Of a stretch of 64,000 nucleotides of DNA, positions 31,107 to 41,361 are shown piece by piece (position 1 is the stretch's first letter; each line of letters begins with the position of its first letter). Source of the stretch: Mesorhizobium sp. PAMC28654 (GTDB lineage: Bacteria; Pseudomonadota; Alphaproteobacteria; Rhizobiales; Rhizobiaceae); NCBI RefSeq assembly GCF_020616515.1, contig NZ_CP085135.1, forward strand, positions 2,604,001-2,668,000, given 5' to 3'. The notes under the pieces were generated by a model. The model ran no database searches, had not been told where the DNA came from, and worked only from the letters and a program-made list of their open reading frames with translations. A program made the translations under genes and the position numbers.

Positions 31107-31748
31107 TCAACCTGTTGGTGGTGCCGCAATGCCGGCGCGGTGGCTTCCCAGTTGCCAGAAGGGCAGATGGAACTGCTCGCACTCCTCTTCGACGATCCGG
31201 AAGCCTGCCGCGCGGATCAGGCGCAATGGATCGCGGTTGAGATGGCAGCCGCCGGCGAGCCGGCCCCACAGCCCATTCAGGCGCTCCTGCCATCGGCGGC
31301 AACGCAGCCTTTCTGCCCGGCCATGCTCGATGAAGATCAATTGGCCCAAGGGCCTGAGGATACGCCGGATTTCAGTAAGCGCCGCCTCTGGGTCCGGAAT
31401 GGTGCAGAAAGCATAGGTGACGACCACCGTGTCGGCGAAGCTGTCGATCAAAGGCAACCTTTCGCCACCGGCCCGGATGCATTCGACACTGAATGGCAAC
31501 GAACGGGTCTTCGGCTCAGCCAGGCCGAGCATCGTGCCGTCGGGATCGACGCCGACCAGCCGCTTCACCTTTGCGGCGTCGTAGTAAGGAAGGTTCAGGC
31601 CGGACCCGAAGCCGACTTCGACGACAATGCCCCCTGCTCGCGGAATCATGCGCTTTCGCATGTGCGCGAATGCGTTTGCAGAACAGCCGGCATGGACAAG
31701 GTAGGGAGCAATGCAGCGTGCATACCATGAGAGACAGGATTGGCACAT
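31107..31748 (-). CDS. Class I SAM-dependent methyltransferase
   Basis: This 213-residue methyltransferase has motif I VVEVGFGSGLNLPYY near residue 42 and the acidic end of beta-2 in LVGVDPDGTML. VVTYAFCTIPDPEAALTEIR then RILRPLGQLIFIEHG complete the UbiE/METTL7-like core. The substrate is unknown; homologues act on small molecules or lipids. The N-terminus is Cys-rich (MCQSCLSWYARC) and the start at 31748 is not firm. It converges with the TetR gene, 20 bp apart. Confidence 0.75.
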   Translation of the reverse strand: MCQSCLSWYARCIAPYLVHAGCSANAFAHMRKRMIPRAGGIVVEVGFGSGLNLPYYDAAKVKRLVGVDPDGTMLGLAEPKTRSLPFSVECIRAGGERLPLIDSFADTVVVTYAFCTIPDPEAALTEIRRILRPLGQLIFIEHGRAERLRCRRWQERLNGLWGRLAGGCHLNRDPLRLIRAAGFRIVEEECEQFHLPFWQLGSHRAGIAAPPTG

Positions 31749-31968
31749 GTTTCAGCATCCTTGTCCTGCGTTGGCAGCACTGATAGCGGCGCCATCCCCG
31801 GCGACAGTGTCGGAGGTACGATGGCAAGTGAGAGTATTGACCGGTGACATTTCTCGCTCCATGGGAGTTTCATGCTCGGGCCCGATCGGCCCGCTGTGGT
31901 GGGATGTATAGAAGGCCGGCGTCCCCTCAACGTCCTCTCAATGTCCCGGGGCGGCCTCGTGCGGATCG

Positions 31969-33511
31969 ATGGAGCGGTTGCAACTTAGACTTCTGGGGTT
32001 CCCGGAGTTCCGGCAGGACGGACAGCTGATAGAGCTTGCCCTGCGGAAGGCGGCAGCACTGCTGATCTATCTCGCCGAGGCTGGCGGGCCCGTGGCGCGC
32101 GAGGTCGCCGCCACGCTGCTGGCCCGAAGCCGACACCGAAGCCGCCCGCGCCCGCCTGCGGCGCACGCTGTACAAGATCCGTGTCGCATTCGGCGAGGAG
32201 GTCATCACCGCCCGCGCGGCATCCCTCATGGTGCGTGCGCCGCTGTTCGTCGAGGCCGACTCAAGGGCCTTTGACTACGCCTGCGATGCCGGTCTTCTCG
32301 ACGCGGCCGCCGGTCTCTACAAGGGCGACTATCTCGCCGGCTTCTCCCTGCCGGATTGTCCTGAGTTCGAGGAATGGGTGTTCTTCCGACGCGAGGCTTT
32401 GCGCAGCCGGCTGGTGCAAGCGCTGGAGCGGCTGGTCGAGGCCAGGATCGCCGACGGCGAGCCTCGCGCGGCTGTCGTGCATGCGACGCGCCTGGCGGCC
32501 CTTGACCCGTTGAGCGAAAGCGCACATCGCCACCTGATCCGTTCTCATCTGGCGGCTGGCGACGGAGCGGCGGCCGAGCGCCAGATCGAATCCTGTGTCC
32601 GGCTGCTGCGCGACGAACTCGGTGTGTCGCCGGACCCCGCCACACTCGCTCTGCTGCGAGGGCCAACACACGATGCCGAAATGGACATGCCCAGAACCCG
32701 CTATGTCGAGGTGGACGGCATCCATATCGCCTACCAGATCGTCGGTAGCGGCCCGACGGACATCGTGCTTGTTCCCGGCTTCATCTCGCATGTCGAGCGT
32801 ATCTGGGAAGACAGAAGTTGCCGCGCCTGGCTGACCGAAGTCTCGAGTCTGGGTCGTTTGATTCTCTTCGACCGACGAGGCATGGGGCTTTCCGACCGCG
32901 TCGGCGCCCGCCCCACTGTCGAGGCGACGGCCCAGGACATCTTGGCAGTCATGAACGCGGCCGGCAGCCGTCAGGCCTTGCTGGTCGGTGCGTCAGAGGC
33001 TGGACCCGGTTGTATCCGTTTTGCCGTGGACCATCCCGATCGCCTGACCGGCCTCGTTCTCTGGGGTTCCCTGGCGAAAGGCAGTCGCGCGCATGACTAT
33101 CCCTTCGCTTTGACCGTTGCGCAATATGACCTTTGGAAGCAACGCCTGCTCGCTGGCTGGGGTGGCCCGGCGGAAATTGAAACTTTCGCACCGAGCCTCG
33201 CCGAAGACCGCCAAGCGAAAACCTGGTGGGCCGGATTGCTCAGGGCAGCCTCGAGTCCCGGCGCAATCGCGGGCCTGCTGGACGCGCTAAGGGATACCGA
33301 TGTCCGTCATCTCCTTGCGAAAGTCTCTGTCCCGACAACGATCCTCCACCGCTCCGGGGACCGCGCCGTACGCGTCGAGGCCGGTCGATTCCTCGCGGCC
33401 AGGATCCCAGGCGCGCGGTTCATCGAGGTCGATGGTGACGACCACTGGTTTTGGGTCGGCGCGCAACAGCCACTGCTGACCAGTATCAGCGCGTTTGCAC
33501 GACGCAGCTGA
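31969..33511 (+). pseudogene. Winged-helix/BTAD regulator fused to an alpha/beta hydrolase, frameshifted
   Basis: The first frame (31969 on) gives a SARP-like winged-helix start (LQLRLLGFPEFRQDGQLIEL, then ALRKAAALLIYLAEAGGPV). Near 32120 two bases appear lost (CTGCTGGCCC where CTGCTGTGGCCC is expected), and the frame ending at 33511 continues with the BTAD domain (YKGDYLAGFSLPDCPEFEEW) and then, from about 32700, a complete alpha/beta hydrolase. The hydrolase has nucleophile Ser in VGASEAG, Asp in HRSGDRAV and His in VDGDDHWFW. A GTG or ATG near 32228 could still give the BTAD-hydrolase part alone. The fusion suggests a regulator that senses or processes a small ester-like signal. Confidence 0.7.
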
Positions 33512-33526
33512 TCGAGCAAAGACGCC

Positions 33527-35299
33527 TCACGCCGTCTTCACCGCCACCAACCCCAGTTCCTCGACCATCGCATTGCGCATGAGGAATTTCTGCGGCTTGC
33601 CGGTCACCGTCATCGGCAGTTCGGTGCGGAAGCGGATGTAGCGCGGGATCTTGTAGTGGGCGATCTGGCCGGTACAGAAGGCCTTGATCTCCTGCTCGGT
33701 GGTGATCTGGCCGGGCTTGAGCACGATCCAGGCGCAAAGCTCCTCGCCATATTTGGGGTCGGGAATGCCGAAAACCTGCACTTCCTTCACCTTGGGATGG
33801 CGATAGAGGAACTCCTCCACTTCGCGCGGATAGACGTTTTCGCCGCCGCGTATGACCATGTCCTTGACCCGGCCGACAATGTTGCAATAGCCCTCGGCAT
33901 CGATGGTGGCGAGGTCGCCTGTGTGCATCCAGCCATCGGCGTCGATCGCCTCGCGGGTCTTCGCTTCATCCTGCCAATAGCCTTTCATCACCGAATAGCC
34001 GCGCGTGCAAAGCTCTCCGGGATCGCCGACCGCGACGGTCGCGCCATCGGCATCGACAGCCTTGACCTCGACATGGGGATGGATGCGGCCAACCGTGGAA
34101 ACGCGCTTCTCCAGGGGATCGTCGACGCCGCTCTGGAACGAGACCGGGCTGGTTTCGGTCATGCCGTAGGCGATGGTCACCTCCTCCATGTGCATCAGCG
34201 ACACCACCTTCTTCATCACTTCGATCGGGCACGGCGAGCCGGCCATGATGCCTGTGCGCAGGCTGGAGAGATCGAAGGACTGGAAATCCTGATGGTCGAG
34301 AATGGCGACGAACATGGTCGGCACGCCGTAGAGGCCGGAGCAGCGCTCTTGAGCCACCGCCGCAAGCGTGGCGCCGGGATCGAACCCCTCGCCCGGGAAA
34401 ACCATGGTCGCGCCCTTGGAGACGCAGCCCATCGTGCCCATCGACATGCCGAAGCAATGATAGAGCGGCACCGGGATGCACAGCCGGTCGTCCACGGTGA
34501 GCTTGATGGCGGAGGTGACGAAATGGCCGTTGTTGACGATGTTGGCGTGGGTCAGCGTCGCGCCCTTGGGCGCGCCGGTGGTGCCGGAGGTGAACTGAAT
34601 GTTGATGGCGTCGCTCGCCTTCAGCCCCTCCGATATCCTGTCGAGGCTGTCGTGCTCGTCGCGTCCGGCCATCGCCAGGACATCGCCGAAATTGAACATG
34701 CCGGGCGAGTTCTCCTCACCCATGCGGATGACGATTCTCAGGCTCGGCAGCTTGCTCGCCTTGAGCTTGCCGGGCGTGGCGGTCACGATCTCAGGCGCCA
34801 GCGCCTCGATCATGCCGAGGTAGTCGGAGGTCTTGAACTGGGCCGCCGTGACCAGCGCCTTGCAGCCAACCTTGTTGAGAGCATATTCGAGTTCGGTCAG
34901 CCGATAGGCCGGGTTGATGTTGACCAGGATCAGCCCGATGCGGGCGGTGGCGAATTGCGTGACCAGCCACTCCCAGCGATTGGGCGACCAGATGCCGACG
35001 CGGTCGCCCTTTTCCAGGCCGAGCGCCAGGAAGCCGGCGGCCAGCGCATCCACGGTGTCCGACAGTTCGCTCCAGGTGAAGCGCTTGTCCTGGGCGACGA
35101 AGACGGCGGCATCGAGCGTGGCGTATTTGCTGGCGGTATCGGAAAACAGCGCCGGGATGGTCTTGTCGAGTAGCGGCACGCCGCGCTCGCCCGAAACATG
35201 CGCCCTGCCATCGACGGGTGCGATGAAGACGCTACCAGTGCGCGCGGCGCGTCCGCGCAGATTGGTGGCGTTCTTCAGCTCGTCGAGATTGACCGGCAT
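33527..35299 (-). CDS. AMP-binding acyl-CoA synthetase
   Basis: This 590-residue adenylate-forming enzyme activates a carboxylic acid to its CoA thioester. The AMP-binding loop is [16 protein letters not shown], the A5 motif is [12 protein letters not shown], the A7/A8 region is [20 protein letters not shown] with [13 protein letters not shown], and the C-terminal catalytic Lys is in [11 protein letters not shown]. The length fits medium- to long-chain fatty acyl-CoA synthetases. It stands alone; the BTAD/hydrolase gene converges on it from the left. Confidence 0.9.
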   Translation of the reverse strand: MPVNLDELKNATNLRGRAARTGSVFIAPVDGRAHVSGERGVPLLDKTIPALFSDTASKYATLDAAVFVAQDKRFTWSELSDTVDALAAGFLALGLEKGDRVGIWSPNRWEWLVTQFATARIGLILVNINPAYRLTELEYALNKVGCKALVTAAQFKTSDYLGMIEALAPEIVTATPGKLKASKLPSLRIVIRMGEENSPGMFNFGDVLAMAGRDEHDSLDRISEGLKASDAINIQFTSGTTGAPKGATLTHANIVNNGHFVTSAIKLTVDDRLCIPVPLYHCFGMSMGTMGCVSKGATMVFPGEGFDPGATLAAVAQERCSGLYGVPTMFVAILDHQDFQSFDLSSLRTGIMAGSPCPIEVMKKVVSLMHMEEVTIAYGMTETSPVSFQSGVDDPLEKRVSTVGRIHPHVEVKAVDADGATVAVGDPGELCTRGYSVMKGYWQDEAKTREAIDADGWMHTGDLATIDAEGYCNIVGRVKDMVIRGGENVYPREVEEFLYRHPKVKEVQVFGIPDPKYGEELCAWIVLKPGQITTEQEIKAFCTGQIAHYKIPRYIRFRTELPMTVTGKPQKFLMRNAMVEELGLVAVKTA

Positions 35300-35370
35300 C
35301 GCTGTCTCCTCCCGGGCCGAGCCTATCAGTCTGCCGGGACGGTGGAAATCCCGCCGATGGTACTGGGATC

Positions 35371-35505
35371 CCCTCCCCCTCGAGGGGAGGGCGGACAGCC
35401 GCCGAAGGCGGATGGACGGGTGGGGTCCTTGCGGCAGTGCTCGACGCGAGACGACCCCACCCGCCTCGCTTCGCTCGGCACCCTCCCCTCAAGGGGGAGG
35501 GAGGG
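35371..35505. repeat. Palindromic intergenic element behind hisG
   Basis: Outer arms CCCTCCCC...GGGGAGGG and CCCTCCCCTCAAGGGGGAGG flank inner arms GGGTGGGGTC and GACCCCACCC. The element fills the gap between the acyl-CoA synthetase start and hisG. Its right edge supplies the final proline codons and the stop codon of hisG (35489-35491). Confidence 0.7.
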
Positions 35506-36190
35506 CGCTCATCTTTGCAGCAATGTCTCGCAGGACGGCCTCATCCACGGTGGAACGATCCTTCCTGGATGCCACGAGACAAGCCTGCGACTTGAGCACA
35601 ACGCCGTCGCCCAGCACCTTCAGATGATTGGCACGAAGCGTCGAACCGGTGGTGGTGATGTCGACGACGATATCCGCCAGTCCAGCCGCCGGCGCGCCTT
35701 CGGTGGCGCCGAGGCTTTCGACGATGCGATAGACCTGGATGCCGTGTTTCTGGGAGAAGAATTGCTGGGTCAGCCGCCAGTATTTGGTTGCGATGCGCAG
35801 CCGCCTGCCATGACGCTGGCGAAAATCGGCGGCGACGTCATCGAGGTCGGCCATGGTGTCGACGTCGAGCCAGATATCGGGCACGGCGACCACGACGTCG
35901 GCACTGCCGAAGCCGAGGCGGGCGACGATTTCCGCGCGGGTCTCCCAGTCGCCGAGGTTTTCGCGCACCAGATCCTCGCCGGTGATGCCCAGATCGACCG
36001 AGCCCTGCCCGATTTCGCCGGCAATCTCGGAAGCGGACAGGAAGGCCACTTCGATACTTTCCGCGCCATCGATGCGGGCACGATATGTGCGGTCGTCGCC
36101 GGGCAGATTGACGGCAAGCCCAGCCTTGGCCAGCACTTCCAGCGCCTGCTCCTTGAGCCGCCCCTTCGAGGGGATCGCCAGCGTGATCAT
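35489..36190 (-). CDS. hisG: ATP phosphoribosyltransferase, short form, catalytic subunit
   Basis: This enzyme carries out the first step of histidine synthesis, joining ATP and PRPP. At 233 residues it is the short HisG, which needs HisZ for activity and feedback control; hisZ is the gene directly upstream. Typical parts are [34 protein letters not shown] and the PRPP loop [13 protein letters not shown]. The start overlaps the hisZ stop by four bases. The C-terminal three prolines and the stop come from a palindromic repeat. Confidence 0.95.
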   Translation of the reverse strand: MITLAIPSKGRLKEQALEVLAKAGLAVNLPGDDRTYRARIDGAESIEVAFLSASEIAGEIGQGSVDLGITGEDLVRENLGDWETRAEIVARLGFGSADVVVAVPDIWLDVDTMADLDDVAADFRQRHGRRLRIATKYWRLTQQFFSQKHGIQVYRIVESLGATEGAPAAGLADIVVDITTTGSTLRANHLKVLGDGVVLKSQACLVASRKDRSTVDEAVLRDIAAKMSALPPP

Positions 36191-37308
36191 TGCGCCGTCT
36201 CCCGCAAGGCTTCGATGCGGTCGAGCCAGACCGAAAAGCCGACGCCAGGGATCGGCGTTTTCGCGCCAAGCAGGGTCAGCAGCCGGTCATAACGGCCGCC
36301 ACCGGCCAGTGGCCGGTCGGCATGCTCAGCCGATATCTCGAAGACAAGGCCGGTATAGTAGTCGAGCGGACGACCGAAAGCGGCATCGTACTGGACCTTT
36401 CCCGTCGGCAGGCCCAGTGCCTCAATGGCTTTCGCGCGGGCGGCGAATTTCTCCAGCGCCACACCCAGCGACAGGCCGGCGCCGGTGGCGAATGTTTCCA
36501 ATGCGGTTGCCGCGCCATCAAGGGGCACGTCGATCGACAGAAAACCCTTCAGCGCCGCGAACGCCTCGTTCGACAGGCGAACGCTGCGCAGTTCAGCCTT
36601 CTCGATCAATCGCCGCGCGATGTCGGCGGGTGCGCGCCCGGCCGAGGATGAAAGCCCAGCCTCTTCCATGCCGCCGGCGATGTGCGCGGCAAGACCGTCC
36701 AGATCGCCATCGAGGACCAGGGTCGCGACCGGACCGGAGAGCTGTCCATTGCGCGGCGGGTTGGCGAGATCGGCCAGAGCCGCTTCCAGCATGGCGGACG
36801 AACCGAAAGCGCGGGCAAGGCGCATGCGCCAGCCGCGCGGCAGGCCGAGGGCCGCGAGCACTGCCTCGAAGATCGTCTGGTCGCCAAGGGTAATCTTCAA
36901 CGCCTGGCCCGGCAGCGCCAGCGAAAGCAGCGCGTGTGCATCGGCCACCGAGCGCGCATCCGCCTGTGCCGTATCGCGATCGCCCAGATCCTCGATGCCG
37001 GCCTGGAAGAATTCGTTGCCGCCCTCGCGGCGCTGGCGAAAAACCTCGCCCAGATAGGAATAGCGGCGCGGCGTGCCAGCCTGCGAGCTGATATGGTCGA
37101 GGCAGACCGGGATGGTGAATTCCGGCCGCAGGCAAAGGGTCTGGCCGGTCTCGCTCTCGGTCAAAAAGATACGGCGGCGCAGATCCTCGCCGGCCATGTC
37201 GAGGAACGGGTCGGCCGGCTGCAGGATGGCGACCTCGACCGCATGGGTGTTACGGGCGGCGAAGAGGTTAGTGATGTCGGCTGATATGGCGAGGTAGCGG
37301 GAGGTCAT
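36187..37308 (-). CDS. hisZ: ATP phosphoribosyltransferase regulatory subunit
   Basis: This 373-residue paralogue of histidyl-tRNA synthetase does not charge tRNA but forms the regulatory half of the HisG-HisZ complex. The class II synthetase fold is recognisable in [20 protein letters not shown] and [20 protein letters not shown], while the tRNA-binding domain is absent. It lies between hisS and hisG in the order hisS-hisZ-hisG. A 45-bp inverted repeat (37329-37484) separates it from hisS. Confidence 0.93.
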   Translation of the reverse strand: MTSRYLAISADITNLFAARNTHAVEVAILQPADPFLDMAGEDLRRRIFLTESETGQTLCLRPEFTIPVCLDHISSQAGTPRRYSYLGEVFRQRREGGNEFFQAGIEDLGDRDTAQADARSVADAHALLSLALPGQALKITLGDQTIFEAVLAALGLPRGWRMRLARAFGSSAMLEAALADLANPPRNGQLSGPVATLVLDGDLDGLAAHIAGGMEEAGLSSSAGRAPADIARRLIEKAELRSVRLSNEAFAALKGFLSIDVPLDGAATALETFATGAGLSLGVALEKFAARAKAIEALGLPTGKVQYDAAFGRPLDYYTGLVFEISAEHADRPLAGGGRYDRLLTLLGAKTPIPGVGFSVWLDRIEALRETAQ

Positions 37309-37328
37309 TGTTTAGATGGGCGCGAGGC

Positions 37329-37484
37329 ACCCCCCTCTGGCCTGCCGGCCATCTCCTCCTCAAGGGGGGAGATCGGCAGATTGAGGCTCTGGGCCTCTTC
37401 TTGGAAGCTGTAGATTGGCGAAAGCCCACGCGACATCCCATCTCCCCCCTTGAGGGGGAGATGGCCGGCAGGCCAGAGGGGGGT
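37329..37484. repeat. Large inverted repeat between hisS and hisZ
   Basis: A 45-bp arm at 37329-37373 (starting ACCCCCCTCTGGCCTGCCGG) is almost perfectly complementary to 37440-37484, with about 66 bases between. It abuts the hisS stop (37487). It belongs to the same type of GC-rich repeat with a CCTCAAGGGGG core as the one behind hisG. Confidence 0.8.
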
Positions 37485-37486
37485 GA

Positions 37487-38989
37487 TCAAGCGCCACCCT
37501 TCGCGCGATCAGCAGCCTGCGCTGTCAGGATCTTCTTCACTTCCGCGACCAATTCGCTTTCCGCCACCGTCACCTGAGCCGGCCGGGCCGCGCGCCATTC
37601 GGCATTGTCGGTGATCTCGGCCGACATGCGCGCGCCTTCGATCAGGTCCTTGATCTGCAATTCGCCCTTGGCACGCTCGTCGCCACCCTGGATGACGGCG
37701 ACCGGGCAACCGCGACGGTCGGCATATTTGAGCTGCGCCTTCATGCCGGCGCCGCCGAGATACATTTCGGAGCGGATGCCGGCAGCACGCAGTTCCGCCA
37801 CCATCTTCTGGTAGCGGCCGAGGCTATCGGTGTCCTTGTCCATCACCAGCACGACGACCGGTGCGATCACGTCCGCGCTGTCGAGCTTGCCTAGGTTCTT
37901 CAGCGCGGTCATCAGCCTGGAGACACCGATGGAAAAACCCGTCGCCGGTACCGGCTCGCCACGGAAGCGCGAGACCAGGCCGTCATAGCGGCCGCCGCCA
38001 CCGACCGAGCCGAAGCGCACGATCTGGCCATCCTCATTGGGGATTTCGGCTAGCAGCTCGGCCTCGAAGACCGGGCCGGTGTAATATTCGAGGCCGCGCA
38101 CGACGGAGCGGTCCATCGCGATACGATCTTCGCCGTACCCTGCCGCCCTGACCAAGGCTTCAATCGTCGAGAGTTCGCCAACGCCTTCCTGGTAGATCGC
38201 GTTCGCACTGACATTGGAATCCTGGCGAGCCTGTTCCCTTGCTGTCGCGAGAAGAACGGCCTCGGCCTGCTGATCATTCAGTCCGGCGCCCTTGGCGAAA
38301 TCCCCCTCGCCTTCCTTGCCGCCGTCCCAGCGTCCCGGCCCCAGCAGAAGTCTCACGCCTTCCGGCCCGAGCTTGTCCAGCTTGTCGATCGCGCGCAGCA
38401 CGGTCAGCCGGCGGCCGACATTCTCCTCGCCGCCGAGGCCGATCGCCTCCAGCACGCCGTCCAGCACCTTGCGGTTGTTGACACGGATGACGTAGTCGCC
38501 GCGCTTGATGCCCAGCGCTTCCATGACATCAGCCATCATCATCGCCATCTCGGCATCGGCGGCCACACCCGGCGTGCCGATCGTGTCGGCGTCGAACTGC
38601 ATAAACTGGCGGAAGCGGCCGGGGCCGGGCTTCTCGTTGCGGAATACCCATCCCGAACGGTAGCTGCGGTAGGGCTTAGGCAGCCGCTCATAGTTCTCGG
38701 CGACAAAGCGCGCCGTCGGTGCGGTCAAATCATAGCGCAGCGACAGCCACTGATCATCGTCGTCCTGAAAGGAGAACACGCCTTCGTTCGGCCGGTCCTG
38801 ATCGGGCAGGAATTTGCCCAACGCATCGGTGTATTCGATCAGCGGCTGGTCGGCCGGCTCGAACCCATAAAGTTCGTAGACCGAGCGGATCGTCGCCATC
38901 ATCTTCTCGACGGCGCGGATGTCCTCGGCGCTGCGGTCGGCAAAACCGCGCGGCAGTCGCGCTTTCGTCTTTTCCGATTTGTCGGCCAT
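37487..38989 (-). CDS. hisS: Histidyl-tRNA synthetase
   Basis: This 500-residue class II synthetase charges tRNA-His. Motif 2 is in [20 protein letters not shown], the histidine-binding loop is [13 protein letters not shown], motif 3 is [13 protein letters not shown], and an anticodon-binding domain follows near the C-terminus ([20 protein letters not shown]). It heads the hisS-hisZ-hisG cluster, a linkage common in rhizobia that joins tRNA charging to histidine synthesis. Confidence 0.95.
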   Translation of the reverse strand: MADKSEKTKARLPRGFADRSAEDIRAVEKMMATIRSVYELYGFEPADQPLIEYTDALGKFLPDQDRPNEGVFSFQDDDDQWLSLRYDLTAPTARFVAENYERLPKPYRSYRSGWVFRNEKPGPGRFRQFMQFDADTIGTPGVAADAEMAMMMADVMEALGIKRGDYVIRVNNRKVLDGVLEAIGLGGEENVGRRLTVLRAIDKLDKLGPEGVRLLLGPGRWDGGKEGEGDFAKGAGLNDQQAEAVLLATAREQARQDSNVSANAIYQEGVGELSTIEALVRAAGYGEDRIAMDRSVVRGLEYYTGPVFEAELLAEIPNEDGQIVRFGSVGGGGRYDGLVSRFRGEPVPATGFSIGVSRLMTALKNLGKLDSADVIAPVVVLVMDKDTDSLGRYQKMVAELRAAGIRSEMYLGGAGMKAQLKYADRRGCPVAVIQGGDERAKGELQIKDLIEGARMSAEITDNAEWRAARPAQVTVAESELVAEVKKILTAQAADRAKGGA

Positions 38990-39220
38990 GGCATGTTTGC
39001 TCGGCGTTTCGAGGTGATTGCGGATCGATAAAGCAGCGATATTCGCTAAGCGCGTGTCCTAACCGATGCCGCATGGAGCGGCAAGACCGAGCGAAGCGGC
39101 ATCTCTCGCTTAGTCTCGTGGCAACAAACCACTGCGGAAATGAACCAATTCCGCCACAAGCGCGGCATTCTGCCGACACAATCGCAGCCGATAAGCGCGC
39201 CGAAACAAGGGGATCGGGCC

Positions 39221-39472
39221 ATGGCGATGGCGCGGAAATTAGATATCGTCGATGGCGTCAGCCACGTGCACGCGCATCTGCGTCCGGCCGACACCCACAC
39301 TCACAAAATAACAAGCCAGGCAGCCGGTCCGTTCGAGCCTTCAGCCGAGGACGGCACCAGCCCCACCATGCGCGATGCGCTGGTAACCGGCTTGCTGGTG
39401 ATCTATCCGGCCCTCGCCATCGTGGCGGCCATCGTCGCCGGGCTTTATCTCGCCGGCGCCAGCGGCACCTGA
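39221..39472 (+). CDS. Small hypothetical membrane-anchored protein
   Basis: This 83-residue protein has a polar, His-rich N-terminal part (SHVHAHLRPADTHTHK) and one C-terminal membrane helix (ALVTGLLVIYPALAIVAAIV). AAGGGGAT precedes ATG 39221. The family is not recognised. It lies alone between divergent hisS and convergent tag. Confidence 0.45.
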   Translation: MAMARKLDIVDGVSHVHAHLRPADTHTHKITSQAAGPFEPSAEDGTSPTMRDALVTGLLVIYPALAIVAAIVAGLYLAGASGT

Positions 39473-39509
39473 GATGTGCCGGCCTGCTCCCGGGCCATAA
39501 TCGCCGCCG

Positions 39510-40145
39510 CTATTTCGGCCGCATGAACGCCTTCCGCTCCTTCTCGACCTGCTCGCGGCAGGCGCAACCCTCGATATGGTCGTTCACCAGCCCCATCGCC
39601 TGCATGAAGGCGTAGACCGTGGTCGGGCCGACAAAGCTCCAGCCGCGTTTCTTCAGCTCCTTCGAAATACGGACGGAGACGGCCGTGGTCGGATTGGCGC
39701 GCAGATGGGCGAGATCGACGATCTCGGGCCGCTCGTCCTTGCCGGGTTCAAACTTCCAGAACCAGGCAGCCAGCGAGCCGAACTCATCGACCATCTCGCG
39801 GGCGCGCTTGGCGTTGTTGATGGTCGAGACGATCTTGCCGCGATGGCGGATGATGCCGGCATTGCCGAGCAGGCGCTCGACATCCTTGTCGGTGAAGGCG
39901 GCGACCTTGTTGAACTCGAAATTGGCGAAGGCCTCGCGGAAGTTTTCGCGCTTGCGCAATATGGTCAGCCAGGACAGGCCGGACTGAAAGCCTTCAAGGC
40001 AGATCTTTTCGAACAGCCTGCGGTCGTCGGCGACCGGCCTGCCCCATTCCTGGTCATGATAATGCAGATAGTCCGGCAGGTTGCCGTGCCAGAAGCAGCG
40101 CGTGATGCCGTCGGGGCCAGCGAGCAGACCGGTGCTTTCGTTCAT
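39510..40145 (-). CDS. tag: DNA-3-methyladenine glycosylase I
   Basis: This 211-residue base-excision repair enzyme removes 3-methyladenine from alkylated DNA. RCFWHGNLPDYLHYHDQEWG, then LFEKICLEGFQSGLSWLTIL, are the family signature. The Zn ligands include Cys in RCFWH and the Cys/His of NDHIEGCACRE near the end. It is monocistronic and divergent from the L,D-transpeptidase gene. Confidence 0.95.
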   Translation of the reverse strand: MNESTGLLAGPDGITRCFWHGNLPDYLHYHDQEWGRPVADDRRLFEKICLEGFQSGLSWLTILRKRENFREAFANFEFNKVAAFTDKDVERLLGNAGIIRHRGKIVSTINNAKRAREMVDEFGSLAAWFWKFEPGKDERPEIVDLAHLRANPTTAVSVRISKELKKRGWSFVGPTTVYAFMQAMGLVNDHIEGCACREQVEKERKAFMRPK

Positions 40146-40355
40146 CGCAAAATTCCATTCGTTAAGGCGCTTGCGCGCTGCTTTACTTCGGCTTTACCAG
40201 ATTCCTGAACCCGGCGGTAACCACACCAAAAGGTTTACCGGCACTTCGGCATTTTACGCATTCCGATTCATGTTTCGGTTGCTGCTCGCCGCCAATGATC
40301 GCGAAACCGAGGGCACGTTCCGCCCTGGCATGTTCGACGATCAAGGTGCGTCCCG

Positions 40356-41093
40356 ATGAAGACAGTCTTGCTTACCCTGCTCAGCGCCGCGGCCCTTCTC
40401 GCCGCTGGCGCCACCCCTTCCAAAGCCGGTGACCGTTATGCCGACAGGCCGCCGGTCATGGTGAGCCCCGACCTTTCGGCACCCTGGGTGCTGCAGCTTG
40501 GCAATGCGCCCGGCATCGTCCGGCAGAACCGGCAGGTCGTCCAGCAGCAGCCACGCCCGCGCACCGCGCGGCCCGATCGCGTGCAGACGGCGGCCGTGCA
40601 GGCGCCGGCTAGGCGCATGGTCATGCGCCCCCAGATCAACCCGATCTACCTGCCGCAGGAAGTAGCCTTTAGCGGCTCGCAGAAGCCGGGCACGATCGTT
40701 ATCGATACGACGCAGAATTTCCTTTACCTGGTCGAGAAGGACGGCAAGGCGCGGCGCTACGGCGTCGGCACCGGCAAGCCTGGCTTCGAATGGGCCGGCA
40801 CGCATACGATCTCGCAGAAGAAGGAGTGGCCGGAATGGCGCCCGCCGGCGGAGATGATCTCGCGCGAAGCAGCCAAGGGCCGCTATCTGCCGACCTACCT
40901 TGCCGGCGGCATCGAGAACCCGCTCGGCGCGCGCGCGCTTTATCTCGGCTCGACGCTCTACCGTATCCACGGCACCAACCAGCCCTGGACGATCGGCGGC
41001 GCGGTGTCTTCGGGCTGCATCCGCATGCGCAATGAGGATGTTGTAGACCTCTACGAGCGGGTCAATGTCGGAACGACCGTGGTCGTTATATGA
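40356..41093 (+). CDS. L,D-transpeptidase (YkuD domain)
   Basis: This 245-residue periplasmic protein has a signal peptide ending near TPSKA and a Pro/Gln/Arg-rich linker (residues 55-90). The YkuD catalytic domain has the signature HGTNQPWTIGGAVSSGCIRM, carrying the active-site His and Cys. It makes 3-3 cross-links in peptidoglycan or attaches proteins to the wall. A strong terminator follows at 41188. Rhizobia encode many paralogues, so the specific role is open. Confidence 0.9.
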   Translation: MKTVLLTLLSAAALLAAGATPSKAGDRYADRPPVMVSPDLSAPWVLQLGNAPGIVRQNRQVVQQQPRPRTARPDRVQTAAVQAPARRMVMRPQINPIYLPQEVAFSGSQKPGTIVIDTTQNFLYLVEKDGKARRYGVGTGKPGFEWAGTHTISQKKEWPEWRPPAEMISREAAKGRYLPTYLAGGIENPLGARALYLGSTLYRIHGTNQPWTIGGAVSSGCIRMRNEDVVDLYERVNVGTTVVVI

Positions 41094-41187
41094 TCGGCAT
41101 TGCGAATCACTTGGGCTGGAAGCGCGTTGCTTCCTGAGATCGAAGGAATAACGGGGGACGGGCCGTATGGGGATGCGGCCGGTCAGG

Positions 41188-41219
41188 AAAGGGCAACACG
41201 GCAAGCCGTGTTGCCCTTT
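41188..41219 (+). terminator. Rho-independent terminator behind the L,D-transpeptidase gene
   Basis: The 15-bp perfect stem AAAGGGCAACACGGC with a 2-base loop is followed by CTGTTT. It separates the transpeptidase gene from folD. Confidence 0.85.
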
Positions 41220-41361
41220 CTGTTTCTGATGGAATCAACCTGCATTCGGGCCAGACTGTGCCAGAACGTCGCGCCAGGGGCATGGTGGTTCGCTTTCATG
41301 CTGCCCTTCCCGTCATTCTTTTGCTATGGGGGCGGCAACATTTCCGTACAAAGGTCCAAGC

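Noticed and set aside
33656..35173. Plus-strand open frame of 505 codons opposite the acyl-CoA synthetase gene
   Set aside because: It is a shadow of the AMP-binding enzyme, with no ribosome site or recognisable motif.
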